DNA of 64,000 nucleotides from Owenia fusiformis (lineage: Eukaryota; Annelida; Polychaeta; Sabellida; Oweniidae), in assembly GCA_903813345.2 (NCBI GenBank), contig CAIIXF020000010.1, positions 15,554,181-15,618,180 on the forward strand, in the 5' to 3' direction. Positions within the stretch are counted from its first letter, which is position 1. Each line of letters opens with the position of its first letter. The notes below the pieces were generated by a model. The model worked only from the letters and a program-made list of their open reading frames with translations. It made no database searches and was not told the DNA's origin. Of the stretch, positions 1-12,523 are shown in pieces. Position numbers and translations under genes: made by a program.

Positions 1-1359
1 TTGACTTGATTGTCACCTTTGTTTTAGTTGGTCTAAGAATGTATAAAATTCCGGCTTATAAAGTCTACGTCCATACACATTATTTGTATTTGCTTTGAAC
101 TCAGAGACCAAAAAAATAAATGACCATGGCCACAGTCAATAAAAAGTCTCAGACCATTTTGCTTTTGTTTTATATTGAATGGAAAAAATTCTATCACATA
201 CTTGAAAAATCAAATGGAATGCTATGAAAATATATTAATGTTTGAAGTTGGAGACATGGATTCGGAGGCCATAAGAAATATATAAAAACCTCAATTCTTG
301 ACCCTGTATACAATTTGATGGGGGGAAACAAACACGATAAACTGAAGAAATGATGGAAAATATACACAATATAAAACAGTAATAAACTGAAATGGAGTTT
401 TTAGAGCTGGAGTAATTGCTATCCACACCAAAGATTATTCTCCACAAATATTTGTAAGTGGTTAAAGAAATATTAAAGAGGAGAGTGTGATAATCAAGAT
501 TATCCCGGAACACACCTGGAGGCATAAGGTTCTTATAAGAGTTTTCACCTGATTTGGCAGGGAAGAATTGTATCAAGACTTAATTATTGATCATTTGCAT
601 TGGTTGTTTTTGACTTAAAACCCTTTTATTGAATTATGTATTCTTAATTCCAATAGAGAACCTCTTTGTTTTGCAGTTAACTTTAAAAAAGATATACTAT
701 AGTTGCACATTTCAGTCTTCATTTGGTCCTACCCATACTGTGACTAATATTGTCAAACCCATTCATGTTGAGGAGAGTACAAATACAATGCAAAAAATCT
801 TCATTGGACCAGCAAAGAGATTTAGCAATTTTATATGGAGGAAAATGATAGATCAGAAAACAATCCAGGATAGCCTTTTTCAAATTCGGGCTCCCCTACC
901 TTTTAGTTTCTTTGTGGATCTTAGAGGCATGTGTTTATAGAACACTAGGAGCCTTATATAAAATTGGCCCGTCTTTGTTATAAGAAGATACATTATAAGT
1001 CAGCTTCTATCAATTTCACTCGTTCCTTATCTGCATCCAGGAAGGAGCACAGTAAATGAAGATACATTTCTTTATCTGTAGATTTTGATACAATATTAAA
1101 TAGACAATTATGGCCTTGATTTGTATTTTTCATTTTTTATTTACTTAAGAATTTGTAGTACATTCTATTTATTCACCCATTTCTTTGATTTCCTTCTTGT
1201 GACTTATTCAGTTTTTCTGAGAGTGATTTTGAATGTTAAGACATTTCTATTTAATTTAGATTGTTTACTACATGTCTGTTTACTTTATTCTTGCTGATTC
1301 CACTTCTTTGTTGGCCCAATTTGCATTTTAAAATGTAACCACTCTGTGATTTTCCTTAG
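1..1359 (+). other. Intron of the left-edge gene (partial)
   Basis: This is AT-rich DNA upstream of the first supported exon of the plus-strand gene. The ORFs at 235-576 and 629-940 have no recognisable content. A possible 11-nt microexon (1041-1051) is described among the findings. Nothing else is supported. Confidence 0.45.
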
Positions 1360-1397
1360 GAGTAAAAAGGATCCGGTTCCAGATTATGCATATATTG
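1360..1397 (+). CDS. Unrecognised gene, short internal exon
   Basis: A 38-nt exon has a strong acceptor (GATTTTCCTTAG) and a consensus donor (ATTG|GTAAGA). Read in the frame that leaves one base over at each end, it encodes SKKDPVPDYAYI plus the first base of a Gly codon. The next exon at 1809 completes that codon in the same frame. The other forward frame starting at base 1 has an immediate stop. I do not recognise the protein. The Pro/Tyr-rich PVPDYAY suggests a cytoplasmic tail, but that is inference. The upstream part of the gene lies left of the window. Confidence 0.55.
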
Positions 1398-1808
1398 GTA
1401 AGAAAAAGGCCTGGCTATTATAAGCATTAATGGACCGTGGTTTTTCTGTGGATGGTTTAGTGGAATCAGCTGTTATATGAGAGTGCTTTTTACCTGCGAT
1501 CTTCCTGGAATGGTTATATTACTCTATGGTGATTCTTTCACTTGAAACTAATAAATACCAATGTATTGTGGAGATTGACATGGCATACTATACTACCTTT
1601 ACCATGATTCATAACTAGGGCAATTTTGTATTATGTGCAAATCTAGAATTTGAGATTAAAGATTTAACAGACAAACTTTTCTTTTGAATATCCATCTTAT
1701 AGGCTATTATATCCATTTATTATAACGTTTTGCTTAATATATTTGAATGAAAATCTAGTTGGAAGTGAGAGTGATATGCCAAAATTTATGTAAATGCCAT
1801 CTTCGCAG

Positions 1809-1856
1809 GCTCAGTCTTCACTGCGTTCACCGATGGGAGCCGAGTGAACAAGATGT
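1809..1856 (+). CDS. Unrecognised gene, 48-nt symmetric internal exon
   Basis: The acceptor is CATCTTCGCAG and the donor is ATGT|GTAAAT. Both ends are phase 1, so the exon can be included or skipped without changing frame. It encodes SVFTAFTDGSRVNKM and begins by completing the Gly codon opened by the exon at 1360. The donor has T at position -1, which is weaker than consensus. It is richer in GC and CpG than the flanking introns, as expected for coding sequence. The family is not recognised. Confidence 0.58.
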
Positions 1857-2042
1857 GTAAATGTACAATATGAGGATGGGGAAATGGTTTGACCACAGCA
1901 TAAGTGCTTTTTGCCAATGTTTATTAACTTAGGTAAAATATACTCGGATAATTATCATCCATTACAAGCTATCATTTTATTCTGTTTTGACGCTTAACAG
2001 AAAATTAATTTAGAATTTTATTATCATGTTGCCTGCGTCTAG

Positions 2043-2101
2043 TCAGCGACTGGGATGACGGAAGTCAAGGAAGGAAAAGTGTATTATCACCAAGCAACTG
2101 A
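2043..2101 (+). CDS. Unrecognised gene, terminal exon 1
   Basis: The acceptor is GCCTGCGTCTAG. The first two bases complete a Phe codon with the last base of the exon at 1856. The exon then encodes SDWDDGSQGRKSVLSPSN and a TGA stop at 2099-2101. The three exons together give about 48 C-terminal residues in one continuous frame across two introns, which is unlikely by chance. The tail is hydrophilic and Ser-rich with no membrane segment. The 3' UTR runs to an AATAAA at 2398-2403. I do not recognise the family. It does not resemble the C-terminus I know for SCAPER, the gene often linked to Islet. Confidence 0.57.
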
Positions 2102-2397
2102 GGAATGATAATGTATCTTTATTATGTGTAACCATTAGTGAACATTAATTCCGATTTATTCTCCATTTTGCATTAACTTTAACCATCAAACTAATTTCGT
2201 TGTTTTTTAATGCAGATGGTATGTACTAAAAACAAGACATGTCACTATTTTCTAACTTAACTAAACATTATGATGATGACAGTTATTCCAAGATTTGCCT
2301 TGGTTTTTGCCGGATTATGTAGCTCCAATCTCCTTTGTTATATGTAACTATCTTTTATTGTATTGATTACAATGACATATTAGTCAGTACAGTGTAG

Positions 2398-2403
2398 AAT
2401 AAA
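2398..2403 (+). terminator. Possible polyadenylation signal for terminal exon 1
   Basis: This AATAAA lies about 300 bases after the TGA at 2101, in AT-rich sequence. Confidence 0.35.
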
Positions 2404-5400
2404 CTAAACTTACTATAAGCTACAAAAATATAAAATATATACAGCATGACAAAATGCAAAAGTATAAGTCATAAGTTAGTTTAAAATACAACATGAAAAA
2501 ATGTGAAAATATCAGTGTGATGTATCATTGATACAATATTCATCAAATCTTAAATAAACAGAAAAACATCCAGCAGTTCTAAAAATAAGGTTCCATTCAA
2601 GTCAGTTTATGCATTTTTTTACTTGTACATGTTCATTATGTAAATTGAATTGTTAATTACTATATACTGTATATGGTATAGACATAGATTTACAAAGGGT
2701 CTCAACAACATCACAAATGTAATATTTAAAACTGCAGTACTCTCTTGAATGGCATATTCACTATCTTGTGATGATAGTTATAAAAGTGTCAATTTGTTTC
2801 CGTATGCTAAGATCGATCCTTGATGTCTAAAACATTGTATACTTGAGATAGGCCGTAATGAAGAAGCAATTAACTAATTAAAAAATCCACAAGAATAAAT
2901 TCATAGAGATCATTGTTAAATTACAAAATACTGTAGAAAATAGAGATATTAAAGCGAGAAATAAAGAAAACGGATGTGCAGTTAGCACTTGAAATTATAC
3001 AGAAGCAAGAAAATTAAATATAGATTCACATTTCAAGAATAAATCTTGTGAATCTCATCATGTGATAATATGCGTGGGTTAAAGCCATTGCTACAAATAG
3101 GATACTGCAAAGTATACTTTCAATTGACATTTTAGTCTTACTTGACTAAGTGTACAACCAAGGAAAACAAGAAAAGGCAATTGACTATAATAAACCCTTT
3201 ATATTATCCAGATTTCAAGGAAACATTTGTATAACTGTTGTGGAAAACAACTCAAAAACAACTCAATCTCCATTTAGAATGACAGATCAAAACATAAAAA
3301 ATTTTTTTAATTGTTTGAAAATCGATAATGTTAACCTTATTCTGGTTTAAGATATATTAGAACCATGTCACTGAACACAAAACTGTACTGGATTATGTCA
3401 AGTGTCTAAATTACAGAAGCATATCTTCTCATTAAGGATTTTTAATTATCTTTCTTTGATCATTAATAGTATAAAAATTATAAAAAATCATTTCCTGCAC
3501 AGAAAACACATGCTTGGTAAATGTTTAATTTAAAAAGTAATATGATTTTTTTAAATCTGATTTTCCATTAATGAGGGTTTTTTGTTTTGTACTTTGTTAA
3601 AACAAAAAGGTGATTTTGATAATGTAGGAAAGCCAACTGGAGATATACATTGTGTGATAATGATGATAGATGTATAATACCACCTGTATAGTGAGAGCTA
3701 AAGCATCATTATATCATCTACAAACAGTATGCCCTGCGGCTAAAATATCACAAGGGTCGTGTTTTAAAATGTAAAATAAGACGAACTAGAGAGTAATTTC
3801 CAAGGAATGACATTAATATCTATGAAGCTAAAACTCTAAATTGTATAGAAATCCCAGAAAATCTTAATTTAGTTCATGTTGAGAGAGGAATAACATGGAA
3901 TAAAGAGGAACAGAGAGAATATTTAGAATTAACATGCAAGTGTTTAAAGGCGACATTTATCTCCATACAATTGCATAGTCAATATTACCTCTTGAGGCTC
4001 TAGTCAATTAAACTACAATTAACAGAATTAAATGAAATCATGCATGGCGATTAATAAGAAACTCTTGTTAGTTTTGTAAATTAATGAGGACTCGTCTATT
4101 GTGTGAAAGTCAACATACTGAAATTAAACAATAACATTGCAAAATAACACAATAACAATAATCTCTCGAAGGAATATCATTTCTGTCTTTATGAAAACCA
4201 GCCTGTTCATCTTCAAATGAGAAAAGTCCGTTTTTAAGCATGAAATTATCATATTTGGATTTGGTTATAAAAATAATGATGTACTTTTTACACTTCAGGA
4301 TTTACTACAGGAATTTTGATTTAATATTGTGAATAAATTGTTGATCAATTGCCTGCTTTGAATTGTTATCTTTGTTTTAACAGGTATACAAAAGCTGGTT
4401 TTTTAAAGATATTTTATTAATTTCACCAGAGAATTGAGTTTATATTAAGTTTTACCAATGACCATTTTAAACATTGTCTGTTTGTTCTTTGCTCTTAATC
4501 TACAGCCAAATAATCTCATTTCCCAAGCAAACCTATAGTCTTTGTCTTCACTGAACATCACATGCTGATTTATTTTAAGAAATAACAATTTAAGCATTAA
4601 TGTTTCCTGACATTGTTTAGAAATAATTTCTTGGGGATCATTAATGCTTAGTGAAAGCAGTAAAATAATGTTGATGCATAATTTTGAGGACAAATTACCA
4701 AACATTAATGTTCATTCCCACTGATTTAAGAAGTCAAAATAAAACATTGTTAATGCTTTTCCATCTGGAATTTTTTTTATACAGACCAAAAATATGAAAA
4801 GGACCCTTTCTAAATTCTGAAGACAATTAATCATATCTTCAGTTTCTTTGATGATGTTTTTTGAAAAAATCAATTAATTGTAGTCTGTAGAAAATCAAAG
4901 CTCAAAATTTTTATTTTTGTGGAAATTGAACATATATACTAGATTATTTTTATCTTATATTCTTGTTATAACACATTTCCATGACAACCACCAAAAGGGA
5001 AGAAACTTGTATGAAGATAAGACGAAAGAATGGATATGTGAAGTAGGTATCCATATGGCATCCCAAATATAAAATCCTACATGTTTCTGGGCAAATTATG
5101 CAAAAGAGAAAGTATAAGATAGGATAATGGATTAACACTACATCTTATGGATACCTAAAATTGTATTAACGTTTAACATTTTACTTGATTATTTTATTTT
5201 TGAAAGAAAAACGAGAATTGTTAAATCTCAGATGAATGATTTTTGAAAGGTATGGCTTGCCAATGGCGCCTCCACACTCCATGGTCTTACTGTACTGCTA
5301 CCTTGTAGTCCATAAACACGTCATAAACACAAGAGCAAAGAAAAATATTTGATTTCACGGCAATAAAATGAAGTTGTAATGAAGCGGTGACTTTGAGTCT

Positions 5401-7152
5401 TCTTAGCCACACGCTATAAAATTTTGGAACACCTAAATTTTAACACTTGTAACCTTTGATGATTTGTGTCCAGGTTGGTATAATAAATAGGGCTCCACAT
5501 GAGGAATAGAATGATTCTTCTTTTTTATATGTGCATAGGTGCTATATGGCGACATTAAATTTTCAATTTAATAGGGTGGTTGATTAATAAGAAAATCTCC
5601 ATGTAATCAACATTTATTTCATTCTCTATCAAAAATGATGAATTGCTCAATGCTTTGTGTTGATTGAATTTTAAAACACAAACAATAAAAAACATTTGAC
5701 CATCTGCAAGGCATACGCTATAGTTAAACACATTAATACTCAATTTCTCAAATAAAAACATCATACCTAATATGGTCTCTAATACGTTCTCTACAGGAAA
5801 AATCAAGGGAAGTTTGAAATTAGCCCAAGTTTTTATTATAGCATCATATGTTAATTGAAAAGCTCCAAGAAAACAGAAAAGATAAAAAGATGAAAAGCTA
5901 ATACATTACAGAATTTTGGTCTATTTGTAGGACCTGCGTGATTTCAAAAAGCCACTGAATATTCTGAACATATAGCACATTTAAGTCACTCCCTTTGAAT
6001 GAGCTTATAATGATTATTCAACTTGTTTTTAACTATCACTTGTCAATTACCTATCCTGAAAAAGAGTTATAGCCGAACCATAGACAATAGAAATCACATT
6101 GGGGTTGGAGGATTGTTTTCAATAAAACCAGAACTAAATTAATCAAGTGATTTTAGCAATAAGTTGATAGAAAATGAAATTTCCCCAAAGAGTTGCTCCC
6201 ACATCTGACAATAGTTCTAGAAGGTGGGGAATTACACACATCATTACCTTATTATGCATATTAAAGTAATAACTCCTGTTTTCTCCCTAGGGAGACACTC
6301 CACTGTAATCCAACCTTACAGATTTTTCATCCAGCTTTTGCTCAAAATGTTATAATCTTTTAGGATTGAATTATTATTGTATGCAGAGTAGAAGTAATCC
6401 TTGGTCAATTTTGAATATCATATCGTTTTAATATCATATCTTTTCATGTTTTACTCTTGGTATTTCATACTTGTTTCATGGGAAGAGAACTCAAATATGA
6501 CTACGGGTCCATGTTACTAAAAAACTATACCCCCCTCTTATATGGTATTAACACGAAGAGCACCCTCCTCTGTGTAATGTATAACTATCAAGATTAAACT
6601 GTAGGTCCTTGTTAAATCTAACATATGAAATGGCCTGGAATTGTAGAAAACTGTTTAGAATTAGACACATGCACAAAAGTATCTAGCACAGAGAAAAAAT
6701 GATAAAAATCCTTGTTATTAATTTGACCTTATAAAAATGACCCAAACACATAAAACATCCTTTTTTCAATACAAAATATTTCACTTCTTATAGCATTTCT
6801 ACCATTGAATTGTACATTTGGCGTTGTGACCACATTGACACATGTTCTTGGGTGAAGGTTTAACAACAGAGTTGTCATTAAGATCAGCTTTTAATTAGAG
6901 GCCTCAATGGTGGCCCCAATCTTAGTATCAAATATCAAAATAAGAGTTTAAGACTGTACGATTCATCATACACCAATGTCAATCATTTCCCCTATTGGGT
7001 CTGTGATGACTACTTTAGTCTCCATTTGGCCAGTGTTTTTTTCTTTTTTTATTTATTTATTTGTTTGACACACACTTTTTATTTACCGATGCTATATAGT
7101 TCTACCAGCTTGGAAAACTGTAAAGGCAGTTTTAGTGTTCATATTATGAATG
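2404..7152. other. Non-coding stretch, left-gene intron or intergenic
   Basis: AT-rich DNA. The short ORFs at 3150-3350, 4445-4705, 4950-5138 and 5555-5806 have no recognisable content. Acceptor-like sites at about 2217, 4381 and 6293 lead to at most 21 open codons and are not called as exons. Confidence 0.4.
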
Positions 7153-7414
7153 CAGGGGTTTCACTAGAATTTCTCACAATAGGCTATATAAATGAAAACA
7201 ATGGGCAAATTAATGGAAATCATTAATTTAACATGGAAAAGTTGAAAAGTCCCTAAAAACAACAGGCAATTTTGTGAAAACAACTGGTGAAAATCGCCTG
7301 TTGTCTGCTGCTATGAAACCCCTGGAATGGTCAAAAAATAATATCATATAAAAACAACAGGCAATTTTGTGAAAACAACTGGTGAAAATTGCCTGCTGCT
7401 AATGAAACCCCTGA
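7153..7414. repeat. Palindromic duplicated repeat
   Basis: An 11-bp end CAGGGGTTTCA at 7153-7163 occurs inverted at 7314-7324 and again at 7403-7413. Between them, two direct copies (about 7254-7328 and 7349-7414, offset 95 bp) each hold an inner palindrome pairing AACAGGCAATTTT with AAAAT(C/T)GCCTG. This looks like a non-autonomous foldback element with a partial duplication of its right end. Confidence 0.6.
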
Positions 7415-7735
7415 AAAGTAAGATAAATGTGTATTTGCATCATGTTACAAATGTCAGCCATTCAGCAAAATAATAAAACAGTATAATTATGCAATATATA
7501 TAATTCCGTAATTATTTTGTTATGAGAAAATTTGTTATCGATTTAGACAGCTTGTACATGATTATATACTATATTTATCGAACACAGCCCCCTACGATCT
7601 TCCATTGTCTTAATATACTGCAATTCTAAATAAGCCATCAAGACCCATCAACAACATTAACAAGCAACCCACCCTCCCATCATGATTCTAGCTGGTCACC
7701 ATATGTTTCTTTACAACTTAGAGTAACTTCATTAA

Positions 7736-7945
7736 CCTCTCTGACCAGCCTCTATCTGCTCTTTAGAATATGTGTATGGTTGGGTGGTACCTGGGGTTAT
7801 GAACATTATGTCTTCTCTAGCCTCTGACCAGCCCCTATGTGCTGTCTTGATTACATGTATGGTTGGAGGACCCTAAGGTTCTTGACATTATGTTATCACT
7901 AGCTTCATTAAACACTGTGACCATCCCCCATGTTGTACCGCCTGT
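7736..7945. repeat. Imperfect tandem repeat, unit about 83-93 bp
   Basis: CTCTGACCAGCC(T/C)CTAT recurs at 7739 and 7822. A degraded third start, TGTGACCATCCCCCATGT, is near 7916. Each unit contains an ATGTATGGTTGG-like block and an ACATTATGT block. No function is visible. Confidence 0.55.
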
Positions 7946-7977
7946 TGTACCCACGTACAGTAAAATCTATCTTAGTG

Positions 7978-8071
7978 AACACTTGTCTTTAGTAGACACC
8001 CTTCCTCCACACATACTGTACTAAATTCTGTTTTCCTCTGCAAAAATGTTAAATATACACAGGTTTTACTG
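7978..8071. mobile_element. Short TA-flanked MITE
   Basis: This 94-bp element has inverted ends CAGTAAAATCT and AGGTTTTACTG (one mismatch over 11 bp) and TA on both sides (7976-7977, 8072-8073). That is the target-site pattern of Tc1/mariner-type elements. A related motif (GTGTTCA with GAGAGGTGTT) appears as fragments near 17600-17720. Confidence 0.5.
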
Positions 8072-8073
8072 TA

Positions 8074-10216
8074 TTGTCATTGCATATCTACATAGTGTTG
8101 TATAAAATTATCGGCTTTGTGTTGCTAGAAATAAGGAGACAATTAACTTGAGGCAGGACTTCTTTCTGTAAAACTTAAAGAATGACTTCGTGGAGGTGAA
8201 TGTATATGTGCAAAGTTTGTCAGAGTTTTACTCTATAGCTGTCACTATATATGAGAGCGTAGTAGCACAATTTTACACAGAATAACACACATAAAAATGA
8301 AAAAATATTGAATTGTAGCTCTGCCTAACATTTGAAATGTAGTGCTTGAAAAACATAAATGCAGAATTGTAGGGTTTAACATTGATATCAATGGAAATGG
8401 TTGCTTTTGTCCCAAATGGTTTCAATAACTCAGATGCGAGTAGGTAGTTACCAGTTTCACCCCTAGGTGTCTCGTTCGGGTCAGATAGCATGGTGTGTAT
8501 AGTAGAAAGTTCCCTTTAACTTAAATTCAATGTTTTAGTGGTTCAATTTTCATATCACCCTTATGTATCTAATAATTACGCAAATTAAAAAATGTCCAGT
8601 AAAAGAATATGTTATCTGTTCAATACAAGAAAAGATGTTTCACTTTTTGTGATATTATAACATGGGGTCTATGGGGAGTCTCCCCGAACTAGAAGACACT
8701 TTTTCAAAAGTTGATAAACATTTTTCGAAACCATATTACTTGATGTACTTTTACATGTAGATTTCAAATATAACATCACTGACATGGACTGAATTTTGAA
8801 TATTTAATGACGTAAATCAATATTATTTCTACTCGCATCTAGTCTATTGTAATTATGTCAATGTTGTAAGATTGCAGCATATGGTCAGTTGCTATAAACT
8901 GGCTGTTTAAACAGGTCTATCCAGAATAACTTTCCTCATAATTACTTGATTAATTTTCTGATATATATGCAGTTGTATCTGATTAGTCATTAATCTTGAT
9001 GTGAACATAGATTTTTTAATTTTTCTGTGTACTAAATAACGTTAGTATGAATTTTATCATCCCAATCATCATTATTCTTCATCATCATCCCAATCATCAC
9101 TGATGCATCCCTAAAATGTGTAGATAAGTATGTATCAGCAAACAAATTGTGTATGAAAATATAGACAATGTAAGATCATGTAGATAACCCCTGGTAATGA
9201 GTTAAAAACTAGGCATTTTGTCAGAAGATGGAACTTTTGTTAAATTAAAATCCCTGTGTGAATCACAAAGATTTTCTTAAAGACAATAGGCACTCAAGAA
9301 TTGAACAGAAGGCTGGCATCCTCGCATTCTTTCTTTCTTGAAATATGTGTAGAAAATTCCTTTGCCCCCAGGGCAACACTTTCGGTGAACAATATGAACG
9401 TCTTCAAGAGCTATTCACAAAATAAAAAACACAAACTGTTAGCTTTATATGAATGGAGAGTGCCTCGGGTGAAGATCCTTAGGAAATATTTTGGCAGCTC
9501 AAGACTTGAGATTCATTGAGATGAAGGAGTATGACAGGCATCAGTAATCATCATTAAATTGCCATTGAAATATTAATAACCGTAATTAGTCTAAAGAGAT
9601 ACTGAATGATTTGAAACTCTATACACTCATGTTGAATGCATTAGAAAAGAGAAACTGGACATTTAATAACTGACCCACCCCCAACCTGCGTCTAATTTCA
9701 GATTTGATCTCATAAATGGTTTAATGGATATTTAACTTTACAGGTATTGAACTCTATAGGGAATAAAAATACAATTCAATAAGCAGTAAACAACCGATTT
9801 CAATTATTTTATTAATGTTCAAAATTAATTATAAAATCTGTCTCTCTAGCCACAAAGAAATTAAAAGGAGAAAGTAGTAATTTTGATCGTTCTATTAGAG
9901 TCAGAAAAATACCAGTTAGGCGCAATGGTACATGATACTCTATATATCTAGTAGCATGGTATACTTGTTTAGTATTAGATGTACATTATGTTTGATTTTT
10001 ATCATTTGAAATTCTTGACCAATCATATTCAGAGCATCAAATAATGTTCATTATCATTTTGTTGTCACGCTTGTAAATACATATTATTAATAGGATTTTA
10101 TTCGTACTGATGCCCTTTTAGGGCCAAACGTACATCCGATATACAATTTTCAATAACAGTAAATATCTATATAAGAAATAGTACGGGAATTCACTTTTAC
10201 TCAAAAATAACAAAAT
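8074..10216. other. Non-coding stretch
   Basis: This is AT-rich sequence. A short imperfect ATC-rich run at 9055-9110 repeats CATCATCCCAATCATC. The ORF at 9301-9519 shows no recognisable motif. Confidence 0.4.
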
Positions 10217-10396
10217 AGATCACAAAACCTTGGAATGAAAAGATGCTCACAAAATATAAAGCTCCCATCTTCCATTTTATACAACTTATATAGCTTTTAA
10301 CAAACAAGATCACAAAACCTTGGAATGAAAAGATGCTAACAAAATATAAAGCTACCATCTTCCACTTTATACAACTTATATAGATATAACAAAATA
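10217..10396. repeat. Two-copy tandem duplication, 90-bp unit
   Basis: Copies at 10217-10306 and 10307-10396 share AGATCACAAAACCTTGGAAT at the start and TACAACTTATATAG near the end, with only a few differences. The high identity implies a recent local duplication. Confidence 0.8.
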
Positions 10397-11070
10397 GAGG
10401 AGGGGGGCTATCTCACCCTTTAAAATGAGGGTTTCATATGTACTGTAAATCAATGGGATAAGTCTTACACCTCAATTTAGAAAGGAAATAACTTATATGG
10501 GTAAATACGAGTTGGAGTATTTTGCCAACTCTCTTAATGGTAAAGAACTAAAGGAAATCCCTTGAACAAAATTATCAATTTTAAACACAGAAAAATGATG
10601 AGGGTGACATTATCAACAAGGGTACTGACGGTTCCTGTTATTAGGCCCTCAGGGTCTAAACGCTATCAAAGCAGTAATCGATTGTGACTCTATTTCAAAT
10701 AAAAGTTCTTCAAAGTAAATATGCTAGAAATTCTTCTATATTTTTATTTTTAATTGTTGTTGACATTAACATCAAAAATCAATAAAGTCTTTTGTGTGTG
10801 ATGGGTTCTGGGTTGGCTTTTCAGTATTATCTATTCTAGGTCTTATATGTTTTGTATTTACTCTTCATACACAGTGCAATTACGGAGAACATCTAGTCCA
10901 ATAAAAGTACTGAGCATCAATTGTCCTGAGATCTGAAAATGTATAATAATATGAAGGTTCTTGGATTGAAAATGGCATTGGTTTCTGTTACATTGATATA
11001 TTAAAAGTGCTTTACCCACTGTATTTTCAACTGTATATTCTACAACTACAATTCATTGATAAAATTCTTG

Positions 11071-11927
11071 TGCATTCTCCACTACATCTGTAACTGTATT
11101 CTGCATTGCATCTCAAACCACATTCTCCACTGCATCTACTACTGCATTCTCCTTGCATCTACTACTGCATTCTCCTTGCATCTTGTACTGCATTGTTCAC
11201 TGCATCTACTTCTGCATTCTCCTTGCATCTTCTACTGCATTCTCCTTGCATCTTCTACTGCATTGTTCACTGCATCTACTACTGCATTCTCCTTGCATCT
11301 TCTACTGCATTTGTTCATCTTCTACTACTGCATTCTCCATTGCATCTACTACTGCATTCTCTTTGCATCTTCTACTGCATTATCCACTGAATCTTATACT
11401 GCATTCTCCTTGCATCTTCTACTGCATTCTCCACTGAATCTTCTTCTGCATTGTCCTTGGATCTTCTACCACATTCTCCTTGCATCTTCTACCCCATTCT
11501 CCTTGCATCATCTGCTGCATTCTCCTTGCATCTACTGCTGCATTCTCCTTGCATCTTCTGCTGCATTCTGCCTGCATCTTCTATTGCATTCTCCTTGCAT
11601 CTTCTACTGCATTCTCTTTGCATCTTCTACTACATTTTCCTTGCATATTCTACCACATTTTCTTTGCATCTTCTGCTGCATTCTCTTTGCATCTTCTACC
11701 ACATTCTCCTTGCATCTTCTACTGCATTTTCCTTGCATCTTCTACTGCATTTTCCTTGCATCTTCTACCACATTTTCCTTGCATCATCTGCTGCATTCTC
11801 TTTGCATTGTCTACCACACTCTCGTTGCATCTTCTACTACATTCTCCTTGCATTTTCTGCTGCATTCTGCCTGCATCTTCTACTGCATTTCCTTGCATCT
11901 TCTACTGCATTCTCCTCTGCATTCTGT
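11071..11927. repeat. 23-bp tandem repeat (minisatellite), about 37 copies
   Basis: The unit is ATTCTCCTTGCATCTTCTAC plus TGC, with variants. Because 23 is not a multiple of 3 and the unit lacks stops, all three plus frames stay open for long distances, giving spurious Leu/His/Cys/Ser-rich ORFs whose peptides repeat every 23 residues. The plus strand is almost wholly C/T/A with strand-asymmetric composition. It is not coding in my view. It lies about 600 bp before the candidate exon at 12524. Confidence 0.92.
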
Positions 11928-12523
11928 GAGCCTCCCAAATATTGTACATATGCAAACATATATGACATAATTAAGATATAGTTCAGAACTGAGCAGATTC
12001 TCTATCTGATCCTGGCCTAGTTTATTTATATGAAAATAATAGGTCCATAAATTTGACAAGCTGCTAAAGAAAAATAGATGTGTAGGTTGATAGTCAGATC
12101 ATGTAACCATATGGAGATGTTTAAGATAACATTATTTTATCATCTGTGCACATTCATAAAGCTAACTGTATGCTTCATACTGTAAATTCAGTCATACATT
12201 ATTTACCTCTTTTTTTATTAGTATAGTATTTTTTCTTTATTTTAATTTACTTGTTGAATTATATTGTGCTGAAGCTATGTTGATAAAGGTCATCTGGATA
12301 ATTATGTAAAAATTCATAAAGGAAAATACAAAACAAATATTCACTACAATTTGTTGATTTGTCTTTCTAGCTGTATGGTTGTGTAGGATTCCACTATAGG
12401 ACTATCAGATATCTTGTGTTTTTTTGCGCAGTTGTGATTTATATTGAATTTTGGGTAAAGTTTCGTTGAATTGAAGATGGTTCATTGATCTGTACTAGTG
12501 TCTTTTGTTCTTTGTCCTGCTAG

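Noticed and set aside
6294-6356. Acceptor CTCCCTAG followed by about 20 open codons in phase 1
   Set aside because: The tail is hydrophobic and unlike the other candidate C-termini, and the site is followed by no other support. It is probably chance.
11056-11981. Overlapping long ORFs of up to 304 codons rich in Leu, His, Cys and Ser
   Set aside because: These are by-products of a stop-free 23-bp tandem repeat. All three plus frames are open, which a real gene would not show.
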